From: an uncultured Mucilaginibacter sp.
Lineage (GTDB): Bacteria > Bacteroidota > Bacteroidia > Sphingobacteriales > Sphingobacteriaceae
Assembly: GCA_913775265.1 (NCBI GenBank)
Contig: CAJYJH010000071.1
Location: 50,370-114,369 of the forward strand
Direction: 5' to 3'
Length of the DNA: 64,000 nt
In this document: piece after piece, positions 27,417 to 37,144 of the stretch
Position numbering within the stretch: the first letter of the stretch is position 1
Layout of the letters: each line of letters starts with the position of its first letter
The notes under the pieces: generated by a model
Told to the model about the DNA's origin: nothing
What the model saw: only the letters and a program-made list of their open reading frames with translations
The model's database searches: none
Position numbers and translations under genes: made by a program

Positions 27417-29135
27417 TTAGTGAGCCATGGAGAAATACTCGGCCAAAGGCCCTAAAGCCAGCGCCGGGAAGTATGACAAGGCGTTCAGTACCAGGATAAC
27501 AGCTAACGTCATCACACCGAAAGTAAAGGTGTCAGTACGTAAAGTACCGGCCGACTCTGGGACGTATTTCTTTTGCGCTAATAAACCGGCTATAGCAACC
27601 GGGCCTATGATAGGTAAGAAGCGGCCTAAAATGAGCACTATACCTGTGCCTACGTTCCAGAATATGTTATTGTCGCCTAAACCTTCAAAGCCGGAGCCGT
27701 TGTTGGCGTTGGCAGAGGTGAACTCGTACAGCATCTCTGAGAAACCATGGAAGCCCGGGTTATTTAACCAGTTTGCCGGTTTAACAGCCCAATCGGCATT
27801 ACCAAAGTTAGTAAAGATGAATGCCGCTATGGCTGTACCTGCCAATATTAGGAACGGGCTAAGTAAAGTAATGAGTGCTGCAATTTTTACTTCTCGGGCT
27901 TCTACTTTGTGACCCAAAAACTCCGGCGTACGCCCAACCATCAGGCCCGAAATAAATACGGCTATGATGAGATAGATAAAGTAGTTTAGTATACCTACAC
28001 CACAACCTCCAAAAAAGCCGTTAATCATCATACCAAGCAATTGCCATGCGCCGGTGAGTGGCATAGTACTATCGTGCATACCATTAACCGATCCGGTTGA
28101 AACAATGGTAGTTAATGTGCTCCAGTAGCCGGTGGCCATTGGGCCAATACGTACTTCTTTACCTTCCATAGCGCCAGTGGCTTGTTGCACGCCCATTTTA
28201 GCAATAGCAGAACTGCCTCCGGTTTCGCTCACCAGGGTAGGGATCATCAGCATCAGCATACCTACCGTCATCATGGCAAATATGACCCAGCCTAATTTTT
28301 TACGGCGAACAAAGTACCCGAATGCTAAGATCATCGCCATCGGAATGATCATTTGCGAGATGATCTCAACCATGTTGGTCAGGTAGCTTGGATTTTCGAG
28401 TGGGTGGGCCGAGTTAGCGCCGAACCAGCCGCCACCGTTGGTGCCTAAGTGTTTAATGGCAATCATTTGTGCGGCAGGACCACGGGACACGTTAACAGTG
28501 TCGCCCTGCATCGAAATAAACTGATCTTTACCTGCATAGCTGGATGGTGTGCCGTTAAATGCCAGTATAAGTGCTACTATAACAGATAATGGCAACAACA
28601 AGCGGGTGATCGATTTTACAAAGTATTCCCAAAAGTTACCGATGTTGGTGGTAGTTTTATCTCTGAATGCTTTAAATAAACCAACGGCCGCTGCGATACC
28701 CACTGCAGCACTGGTAAACATTAAAAACATCATGATGATGTGCTGGGTTAAGTAGGTAACACCGCTTTCGCCGGAGTAATGCTGTAAGTTACAGTTGACT
28801 ACAAAGCTGATGATGGTGTTAAAGGCCAGGTCGGGCGTCATACCTGGATTGCCATCGGGGTTAAGCGGCAATTTATCTTGGTAGATCAATACAAAAAAGC
28901 CGTAGGCCAGCCATATCATGTTAATAATCATCATGGCTTTTAAAAACTGTTTCCAGTTCATGGGCTCGTTGGGATTGATGCCCGAAATTTTGAATAAGCC
29001 ATTTTCAAGCGGCTTCATAAAATCAGTCCATACCTTTTCGCCGGCAAACATTTTGGCGAGGTATTTTCCTAAGGGAATAGCGATAAGGAGGGTGATCGCA
29101 AAGGAAGCAACGATTCCTAAGAATTCAGTGTTCAT
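27417..29135 (-). CDS. kdpA: K+-transporting ATPase channel-like subunit A
   Basis: 572 residues, close to E. coli KdpA (557). Multi-spanning membrane protein with four pore-like repeats; filter segments such as NTNGGG-type 'KHLGTNGGGWFGANSAHP' and 'SANANNGSGFEGL' are visible. Binds and passes K+ with KdpB energy. First large structural gene of the operon, 13 bp downstream of kdpF. Confidence 0.97.
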   Translation of the reverse strand: MNTEFLGIVASFAITLLIAIPLGKYLAKMFAGEKVWTDFMKPLENGLFKISGINPNEPMNWKQFLKAMMIINMIWLAYGFFVLIYQDKLPLNPDGNPGMTPDLAFNTIISFVVNCNLQHYSGESGVTYLTQHIIMMFLMFTSAAVGIAAAVGLFKAFRDKTTTNIGNFWEYFVKSITRLLLPLSVIVALILAFNGTPSSYAGKDQFISMQGDTVNVSRGPAAQMIAIKHLGTNGGGWFGANSAHPLENPSYLTNMVEIISQMIIPMAMILAFGYFVRRKKLGWVIFAMMTVGMLMLMIPTLVSETGGSSAIAKMGVQQATGAMEGKEVRIGPMATGYWSTLTTIVSTGSVNGMHDSTMPLTGAWQLLGMMINGFFGGCGVGILNYFIYLIIAVFISGLMVGRTPEFLGHKVEAREVKIAALITLLSPFLILAGTAIAAFIFTNFGNADWAVKPANWLNNPGFHGFSEMLYEFTSANANNGSGFEGLGDNNIFWNVGTGIVLILGRFLPIIGPVAIAGLLAQKKYVPESAGTLRTDTFTFGVMTLAVILVLNALSYFPALALGPLAEYFSMAH

Positions 29136-29148
29136 GGGTCAGGGATAG

Positions 29149-29226
29149 TTAAAATTTTTCGGGTTTAAGCAGCACGTATACCATGTATACAAATACCGCC
29201 AGAGAAATGATAAATAAGGCTAACAT
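29149..29226 (-). CDS. kdpF: K+-transporting ATPase subunit F, 25 residues
   Basis: A very short ORF, MLALFIISLAVFVYMVYVLL followed by KPEKF, just upstream of kdpA. One helix spans the membrane and the C-terminus is the short 'L-x-KPEKF' tail characteristic of KdpF, the peptide that stabilises the Kdp complex. Length (25) and place (13 bp before kdpA) agree with the family. Confidence 0.9.
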   Translation of the reverse strand: MLALFIISLAVFVYMVYVLLKPEKF

Positions 29227-29231
29227 AGTTT

Positions 29232-29339
29232 TTAGATTTGCTCGAACCAGTCGATGGATTTAAAAATGAACCAGCACAAAACGAGTAAGGCTGCCAGTAA
29301 TAGTAAAGTAAGCATGTGCATCTGTTTTGATATCCCCAT
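29232..29339 (-). CDS. 35-codon membrane mini-protein upstream of kdpF
   Basis: Reads MGISKQMHMLTLLLLAALLV then LCWFIFKSIDWFEQI and a stop. One hydrophobic helix and a conserved-looking aromatic tail FKSIDWFEQI. ATG 29339 gives 35 residues; ATG 29321 or 29315 would give 29 or 27. It is 5 bp upstream of kdpF on the same strand. My recollection is that other Bacteroidota kdp operons carry a similar short ORF, but I cannot check. It may be an additional Kdp accessory peptide. Confidence 0.62.
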   Translation of the reverse strand: MGISKQMHMLTLLLLAALLVLCWFIFKSIDWFEQI

Positions 29340-29350
29340 GCCAAATCAAA

Positions 29351-29370
29351 TACCAATTATTGGTAATTGG
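29351..29370. promoter_or_regulatory. overlapping inverted repeats upstream of the kdp operon
   Basis: TACCAAT-T-ATTGGTA (29351-29365) overlaps CCAATTA-TTGG-TAATTGG (29353-29370). They lie 12 bp upstream of the first possible kdp start codon, in the only promoter-sized gap before the operon. Candidate site for the adjacent NtrC-type regulator or another dimer; the link is inferred. Confidence 0.4.
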
Positions 29371-29430
29371 ATTTTAAATATCTGTAAATCAGTGTGTTGG
29401 TGTGATAATTAAAGATTTAGGAGTTTTAAT

Positions 29431-29469
29431 AAAACGAAAAACCCTTCCAAAATGGAAGGGTTCGTTTTC
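29431..29469 (-). terminator. terminator of the NtrC-type regulator gene
   Basis: ACCCTTCCA and TGGAAGGGT pair around AA with flanking AAAACGAA/TTCGTTTT arms, so the stem ends in A/T tracts usable in either direction. It lies 18 bp past the regulator stop codon and separates it from the kdp promoter region. Confidence 0.78.
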
Positions 29470-29486
29470 AAAATGAAAGAAAAGCG

Positions 29487-30821
29487 TTAACCAATCTTGT
29501 ATTCGTCAATTTTTCGGTAAAGCGTAGTAAGCCCAATGCCCAATAACCGGGCAGTTTCGGTTTTGTTACCTTGCGTATGGGCCAGCACTTTCTGTATGTG
29601 TTGCTTCTCTACCATTTGCAGAGCAAAGGTGTTTCCTTGAAAGTTATTTTGCCTGAATCCTGGTGGCAATAAGTCAGTAGTTAATGTATCGCCATCAGCC
29701 AGAATAACTACACGTTCCATCGTATTTTTTAGTTCGCGGATATTGCCTTTCCAGTGATGCTGATGCAGGTTCTGTAAAAAGTCGGCGGTCATTTTCATGG
29801 TTGGTTTACCATTTAATGCAGCAAAGTGCCGTAAGTAATAATCGGCAAGTAAATCAATATCCTGGTCACGCTCATTAAGCGAGGGTAGATGTATGGTAAA
29901 AACTGATAAGCGATAGTACAGATCGGATCGAAACTTGCCGCTATCAGCCTCCTGCTGCAAATCGCGATTGGTAGCCGCAATGATGCGTACGTTAACCTTA
30001 GTGGGCTGGGTGTCACCCACCTTGATGAAGGTTTTACTTTCGAGTACCCGCAGCAGTTTGGCTTGTAGCTCCATGCTCATCTCACCAATTTCGTCTAAAA
30101 ATATGGTGCCGTGGTTGGCTTCTTCAAGCAGGCCTTTTTTGTCTTTTAATGCCCCTGTAAAGGCTCCCGCTTTATAACCAAAAAGTTCGCTCTCCAGCAA
30201 TTCGGCGGTAAAGCTGCTGCAGTTGATGGCTACAAAAGGCATTTGGCGGCGCTCGCTCTCATAATGTATGGCTGAGGCAAAAACTTCTTTACCGGTACCG
30301 GTTTCGCCAAGCAAAAGCACTGTGGTGTTGGTAGCCGCTACTTTACGGGCTAAGGCAATAGCATTAATAATTTGAGGCGATTTACCAATAATGCTTGATA
30401 GCGTAGTTTTACTTTGCGCTTTGCTGTTTTCTTTAAAGGCCTGGTATTGCTGTTGGGCCTTTTGCATAGCCTGATGCACCAGTGGTATAATACGTTCGTT
30501 GTCGTCGCCTTTTGTAATATAGTTAAAGGCGCCGTTTTGTATGGCCTTTACACCATCAGGAATGTTACCGTAGGCCGTCAGGTTTATAACTTCGGCAAAT
30601 GGCTTTTGCTCTTTAATCGTTTTAACAAGTTCAACGCCGTTTACATCGGGGAGTTTAATGTCGCTTAAGATCACCAAAATATCTTCGTGCTGGCTTAACT
30701 GTTTTAGCCCCTCCTTACCGGTGGCGGCTTGCAAAACCGTAAAGCCTTCCAGCTCAATAATGCGGGCCATTAAGCCACTCAGCTTTTTTTCGTCGTCAAT
30801 AATTAAAATGGTGGGGCGCAT
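29487..30821 (-). CDS. sigma-54-dependent (NtrC-type) response regulator next to kdp
   Basis: 444 residues from ATG 30821 (MRPTILIIDDEKKL); the open frame upstream to 30944 has no receiver homology. Receiver with acidic Asp9/Asp10 and phospho-acceptor Asp54 (LSDIKLPD). AAA+ domain with Walker A GETGTGKE (172-179) and the sigma-54 contact loop GAFTGA (219-224) intact. Fis-type helix-turn-helix at the C-terminus (GNKTETARLLGIGLTTLYRK). It likely takes the place of KdpE, which is OmpR-type in Proteobacteria, and activates kdp with sigma-54 RNA polymerase. I could not find a clean -24/-12 site upstream of kdp, so regulation is inferred from adjacency. Confidence 0.93.
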   Translation of the reverse strand: MRPTILIIDDEKKLSGLMARIIELEGFTVLQAATGKEGLKQLSQHEDILVILSDIKLPDVNGVELVKTIKEQKPFAEVINLTAYGNIPDGVKAIQNGAFNYITKGDDNERIIPLVHQAMQKAQQQYQAFKENSKAQSKTTLSSIIGKSPQIINAIALARKVAATNTTVLLLGETGTGKEVFASAIHYESERRQMPFVAINCSSFTAELLESELFGYKAGAFTGALKDKKGLLEEANHGTIFLDEIGEMSMELQAKLLRVLESKTFIKVGDTQPTKVNVRIIAATNRDLQQEADSGKFRSDLYYRLSVFTIHLPSLNERDQDIDLLADYYLRHFAALNGKPTMKMTADFLQNLHQHHWKGNIRELKNTMERVVILADGDTLTTDLLPPGFRQNNFQGNTFALQMVEKQHIQKVLAHTQGNKTETARLLGIGLTTLYRKIDEYKIG

Positions 30822-31271
30822 ATGGGGCTGTAGAGTTATAGCTCTTAATTGCTTGCAATGAAAAGTGGTGCAATCTAAATATTTATCTCCGAATGAAAAA
30901 AGTATTAAACGCCGGAAACCGTACTTATGTTCGGTTCGAAGCAACCTGATTCAATATTAACGCTGATTATTGGCTTTACAGCTACATTTTATCTTGATTA
31001 GGCCTTAAAACAAGTTTAAATAAAACGTTCGTCTGTGTTTTGTAAATAATTGTTTGTGAGGCTTTTGATGAAAATAAATCTTAAATAAATCTATATTCTC
31101 TTTTTACAATTAGGATAAATTGTGTGTCTGTTTTTTCTTTGCTTACCGATTAATATTTAGGGTGAATGATTAGCTGTTTGATCAACGAAATCATTTATCT
31201 CGATGGCTAGCTAAGCTACATTGAACCTGTAACTAACCACTTAATTAACATACCAAATTATAAGCGTTTAA
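30822..31271. other. 450-bp divergent intergenic region
   Basis: Lies between the leftward NtrC-type gene and the rightward GH97 gene and should carry both promoters. AT-rich. I see no convincing TAnnTTTG/TTTG pair, RNA gene or small ORF beyond short chance frames (for example a 14-codon one near 31163). Confidence 0.4.
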
Positions 31272-33380
<2,109 letters not shown>

Positions 33381-33405
33381 TATTTGTTGTATATATTAGG
33401 TTGAG

Positions 33406-33437
33406 GCCGTAGGATCGAAAGGTTCTGCGGCTTTTTT
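33406..33437 (+). terminator. rho-independent terminator of the GH97 gene
   Basis: An 11-bp stem (GCCGTAGGATC with GGTTCTGCGGC, three G-T pairs), GAAA loop and a run of six T. Ends transcription 26 bp after the GH97 stop. Confidence 0.88.
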
Positions 33438-33547
33438 ATTTGCTAATTTCCGGATTGTGCTAACAGACAGGACAATTGTGCCAGCCTTTTATAAATCAAA
33501 CCAAGTTTGGTTATGTTGAAAGATAAGTAACTAAATAATTAAAAATT

Positions 33548-34300
33548 ATGTCATTACTTACAAATAAAATAGGCTTAGTAACCGGAGCCGGTTCGGGCAT
33601 TGGTAAAGCGGTTGCGTTAAAGTATGCTGCCGAAGGTGCAAAAGTTATAGTGAGTGATATTGCAGAAAAAGGCGGTCAGGCAACGGTCGAAGCAATAAAA
33701 GATCAGGGCGGCGAAGCTATATTTATTAAAGCTGACACCTCAACGGCAGCCAACAATGAGTTACTGGTAAAACAGATTATAGAACAGTATGGTGCTTTGC
33801 ACATCAGTTGCAATAACGCCGGTATAGGCGGACCGCTGGCTGAAGTAGGAGATTATCCTGTTGATGGTTGGGATAAGGTTATTGCTATTAATTTGTCGGG
33901 CGTATTTTATGGTATGCGTTATCAAATTCCGGCCATACTGCAATCTGGCGGAGGTGTTGTTATCAACATGGCATCCATATTAGGGCAGGTAGGGACTAAA
34001 AATTCGGCAGCTTATGTAGCCGCTAAGCATGGCGTAGTGGGCTTAACTAAAACGGCGGCTATTGAGTATGCTCAGCAAAATATACGCGTGAATGCTGTTG
34101 GGCCGGGTTATATAGAAACACCACTGGTAAAAGATGCGTTAGACGATGCGTCTTACCAGGCACTTACCGGCTTACATCCTATAGGCCGTTTAGGTACACC
34201 CGATGAAGTAGCCGAATTGGTGCTTTGGTTAAGTTCGGACAAAGCCTCGTTTGTAACCGGTTCGTATTACAATGTTGACGGCGGTTACCTGGCCCAATAA
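33548..34300 (+). CDS. short-chain dehydrogenase/reductase
   Basis: Classical SDR of 250 residues. Cofactor motif TGAGSGIG (~14-21), NNAGIGG, catalytic Ser in the MASILG region, YxxxK as YVAAK, and C-terminal GSYYNVDGGYLAQ. Asp following beta-2 (VIVSDIAEK) suggests NAD(H) preference. Flanked by terminators on both sides, so monocistronic. Physiological substrate unknown; possibilities include sugars or uronate derivatives given the neighbouring glycosidases, but this is only contextual. Confidence 0.88.
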   Translation: MSLLTNKIGLVTGAGSGIGKAVALKYAAEGAKVIVSDIAEKGGQATVEAIKDQGGEAIFIKADTSTAANNELLVKQIIEQYGALHISCNNAGIGGPLAEVGDYPVDGWDKVIAINLSGVFYGMRYQIPAILQSGGGVVINMASILGQVGTKNSAAYVAAKHGVVGLTKTAAIEYAQQNIRVNAVGPGYIETPLVKDALDDASYQALTGLHPIGRLGTPDEVAELVLWLSSDKASFVTGSYYNVDGGYLAQ

Positions 34301-34347
34301 AAACTATTAACATCCATCCCTTTCATAAGTATTATTTATTAGATCGA

Positions 34348-34381
34348 AAAAGCCGTACATCTTAATCAGAGTACGGCTTTT
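34348..34381. terminator. bidirectional terminator between SDR and GH43 genes
   Basis: AAAAGCCGTAC and GTACGGCTTTT are perfect 11-bp arms with a 12-nt loop, A-rich on one side and T-rich on the other, placed between convergent genes. Confidence 0.88.
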
Positions 34382-34404
34382 GAGTGTATTAGGTATGGGA
34401 TTAC

Positions 34405-35388
34405 TTACTTTGAGGCACTCAGCTTAATTCTTTTACCTACAGTAGGTCGCACTTTCAGGATGTTACCTTGTTTGTCAAAGTTCAGACTATCTATACAAAG
34501 TTGTCTCAGTACATAAGCTTCTTTTTGCGGGAAAATACGATGGTATAAAATATAGTACTGGTTACCCACTTTAAAGGTGGTATGATGACCGGGACCAACT
34601 ACTGAGCTATCGACAGAGGTGTTTAAAATCAACCGGTGCTCATCTTCTTTAAACGGGCCTAAAGGTGTTGGGCCAACGGCGTAACCCACCTGGTAAGTTG
34701 CATCAATGGCTTTGCCTTCCGAGAACATTAAATAATATTTGCCTTGTCGTTTTAACAAGTGTGCGCCTTCAAAAAAATGAGGCGTGGTCACATCTTCAGG
34801 TTTGCCGTCAAAGGTGTACATGTCTTTTTTGAGCTTAACTGCCATGCAATGGCCGTTTTTCCAGTTATAGCCCGATCCCCAATATAAGTAAGCTTGGCCA
34901 TTATCATCAATAAAACAGTCGGGGTCAATATTATGTACCGATGGGAAGTCGGTGTATTTTACCAGCGGACTATTGTCCGGTTTGATGTTTTTCCATGGGC
35001 CAAGCGGTGCATTACTTACCCCAGCCCAAATTTCGCTGCCTACGGCTACGTACATATAAAACTTACCATCCTTACCTTGCACTACCGAAGGCGCCCAAAC
35101 CATCGAGTCTTTTGAGGTAGGACTGGTACAGGCGGCTTTAGTTGGCCAGTTTAAATGATGACGGGTAAAAGTTTTAAAATCTTTGGTTTCAAAAACAGCC
35201 AGTTCTTTACTTCCCCAAGGGTCAATAGTAGCATAGATAAAATAGCGGTCGCCATTTTTAACAATAGTAGGGTCGGCAAAGTAACCGTCCATAATGGGGT
35301 TTTGTACCGATAGCATTTTTTGAGCATAGCCTGGTGTGAGCAGGCAGAAAAATACGGCAAGGAAAACGTAGAAGGATCTGTTCATCAT
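34405..35388 (-). CDS. glycoside hydrolase family 43 (arabinan/xylan-type)
   Basis: 327 residues with a signal peptide (FYVFLAVFFCLLTPGYAQ). Five-bladed propeller motifs: general base Asp in GYFADPTI, pKa-modulating Asp in IDPDCFIDDNGQAYLYWGSG, acid Glu in FFEGAHLLKRQGKYYLMFS. No carbohydrate-binding domain beyond the propeller. Would release arabinose or xylose from side chains of plant polysaccharides. Either of two adjacent ATG codons could be the start. Substrate within GH43 not decidable by eye. Confidence 0.9.
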   Translation of the reverse strand: MMNRSFYVFLAVFFCLLTPGYAQKMLSVQNPIMDGYFADPTIVKNGDRYFIYATIDPWGSKELAVFETKDFKTFTRHHLNWPTKAACTSPTSKDSMVWAPSVVQGKDGKFYMYVAVGSEIWAGVSNAPLGPWKNIKPDNSPLVKYTDFPSVHNIDPDCFIDDNGQAYLYWGSGYNWKNGHCMAVKLKKDMYTFDGKPEDVTTPHFFEGAHLLKRQGKYYLMFSEGKAIDATYQVGYAVGPTPLGPFKEDEHRLILNTSVDSSVVGPGHHTTFKVGNQYYILYHRIFPQKEAYVLRQLCIDSLNFDKQGNILKVRPTVGKRIKLSASK

Positions 35389-35643
35389 TTTATAATCCGG
35401 TTAATCACTAATAGTTGAGTAGGTTAATATTTTACAATAATAGCTATTTAAATAGGTGTGCTTTACAATTAAATTAGTGGATGAGCCAGTTTTGTTGCCA
35501 GTTATCGAGATTGTTTGATGATTTTACGTGATAACTTTGTATAATAGCAGACGCAACAACTACTAAGGCAAGCCAATCAACCTTAAGGCTCCAAACTGCC
35601 GTTTTGCGTTTTTAACCTCACCTAACCAACTGATTTTTGATTA

Positions 35644-37137
35644 ATGAATAAATTCTTTTTGCTGCTTTTGATGATACCTATTGGCTTGCCATTGTTTGCA
35701 CAAAAGAAGTATATGGTAACAGATTACGGAGCCGGCGTTAACCAAGCCAATAATGCAACAAGCATACAAAGCGCCATTGATGCAGCATCTGCTAATGGTG
35801 GCGGGATAGTTGTTATTCCGGCAGGTAATTTTGTAAGCGGGCCTGTGAACTTAAAAAGCAATGTAGAACTGCATTTATCAGAGCATGCTGTTTTGTTAGG
35901 CAGCGCCCGCCGTGCCGATTTTACCGAAAATAATATGGCTGTGATATCGGCATACGGTCAGCAAAATATCTCTATCAGCGGCAAAGGTTCCATTGATGGG
36001 CAGGCACATTTACTAATAGCCGATTTATTGAAAATGCTGCGCGACGGTAAAATTAAGGATGAGCTGTGGCAAACCAAGCGCCCAACCGAAAACAACCGTC
36101 CAAATCTCATCTTTTTTAAAAGCTGCAAAAATGTAAAGGTTACCGGTATCAGCCTGAAAGATGCCGCCAGTTGGGTGCAAAATTACAAGGAGTGCGATGG
36201 GGTAGTGATTGACAGCATAACGGTAAATAGCACCGCTTACTGGAATAACGACGGAATTGATATTGTAGACTCCAAAAATGTAAAGATCAGTAATAGTTTT
36301 TTTAACGCTGCTGATGATGCCATTTGCCTGAAATCGGAAATCGCTGATGGATATTGCGAGAATGTATTGGTAGAAAATTGTACGCTGCGATCAAGCGCTA
36401 ACGGTTTTAAATTGGGAACCGGTTCTTTGGGCGGATTTAAAAATATCAAGGTTAGAAATATCACGGTGTACGACACCTACCGGTCGGCCGTTGCGCTTGA
36501 AGCGGTTGACGGCGGCTTTTTAGAAGATGTGAACATCAGTGGTGTTAATGCGAAAAATACGGGAAACGCTTTGTTCATCCGTTTAGGGCACCGAAACAAA
36601 GATGGCCGTTACAGTAGCGTTCAAAACATTGTTATTGACAATGTAAAGGTAGAGGTGCCGTCGGGCAAGCCTGATGTTGGCTATCCTTTTGAAGGGCCCT
36701 TACCGAAGGTATCCCCGCATAATTTGTTGCCGGTATCTATCACTGGCTTACCCGGCCATCTGGTAAAAAACATTAAACTTAGTAATATTGAAGTGGCCTA
36801 TAGTGGTGGCGGAAATAAGGCCAAGGCTTTTATCAGTACAGATTCGTTATCTTCTGTTAATGAAAATGCTTCCGGTTATCCTGAGTTTACCATGTTCGGC
36901 GAATTACCGGCATGGGGTTTATATGCCCGTCATGCAGAAGAGTTAGAGTTAAACAACATCAAACTAACTGTTCAAAACTCAGACTATCGCCCGGCTTTGG
37001 TTTTTGATGATATAAAGGGTTTGAAACTGAACAAAGTATCGATCCCTAAAGACAATGAGTTGCCTGCCATCGTCTGTAAAGAGGTAAGCAAACTCAATAC
37101 AACAGAGGTAAATCTGCCGATTATAAAAAAGCCATGA
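35644..37137 (+). CDS. glycoside hydrolase family 28 polygalacturonase-type enzyme (1)
   Basis: 497 residues, signal peptide (FFLLLLMIPIGLPLFAQ). Right-handed beta-helix opening with VTDYGAGVNQANNATSIQSA. The three catalytic-type aspartates are recognisable in NNDGIDIVDS and AADDAICLKS, followed by GFKLGTGSLGGFKNI. An inserted DVGYPFEGPLPKVSPHN loop is unusual and may set substrate shape. Likely exo- or rhamnogalacturonan-type pectin hydrolysis in the periplasm. The next gene begins 7 bp after its stop, so the two are co-transcribed. Confidence 0.9.
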   Translation: MNKFFLLLLMIPIGLPLFAQKKYMVTDYGAGVNQANNATSIQSAIDAASANGGGIVVIPAGNFVSGPVNLKSNVELHLSEHAVLLGSARRADFTENNMAVISAYGQQNISISGKGSIDGQAHLLIADLLKMLRDGKIKDELWQTKRPTENNRPNLIFFKSCKNVKVTGISLKDAASWVQNYKECDGVVIDSITVNSTAYWNNDGIDIVDSKNVKISNSFFNAADDAICLKSEIADGYCENVLVENCTLRSSANGFKLGTGSLGGFKNIKVRNITVYDTYRSAVALEAVDGGFLEDVNISGVNAKNTGNALFIRLGHRNKDGRYSSVQNIVIDNVKVEVPSGKPDVGYPFEGPLPKVSPHNLLPVSITGLPGHLVKNIKLSNIEVAYSGGGNKAKAFISTDSLSSVNENASGYPEFTMFGELPAWGLYARHAEELELNNIKLTVQNSDYRPALVFDDIKGLKLNKVSIPKDNELPAIVCKEVSKLNTTEVNLPIIKKP

Positions 37138-37144
37138 TTATTCA

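Noticed and set aside
29320..29350. Possible sigma-54 -24/-12 promoter before kdp
   Set aside because: TTGGCATG resembles the -24 half, but the -12 GC is missing at the right spacing (TATCA instead of TTGCA), and the element overlaps a start codon.
30822..30944. 41-residue extension of the NtrC-type regulator
   Set aside because: The extension lacks receiver similarity; the receiver begins at MRPTILIIDDE.
31163..31207. 14-codon frame MISCLINEIIYLDG before the GH97 gene
   Set aside because: Only ordinary chance length, no repeated residue class and no nearby ribosome site.
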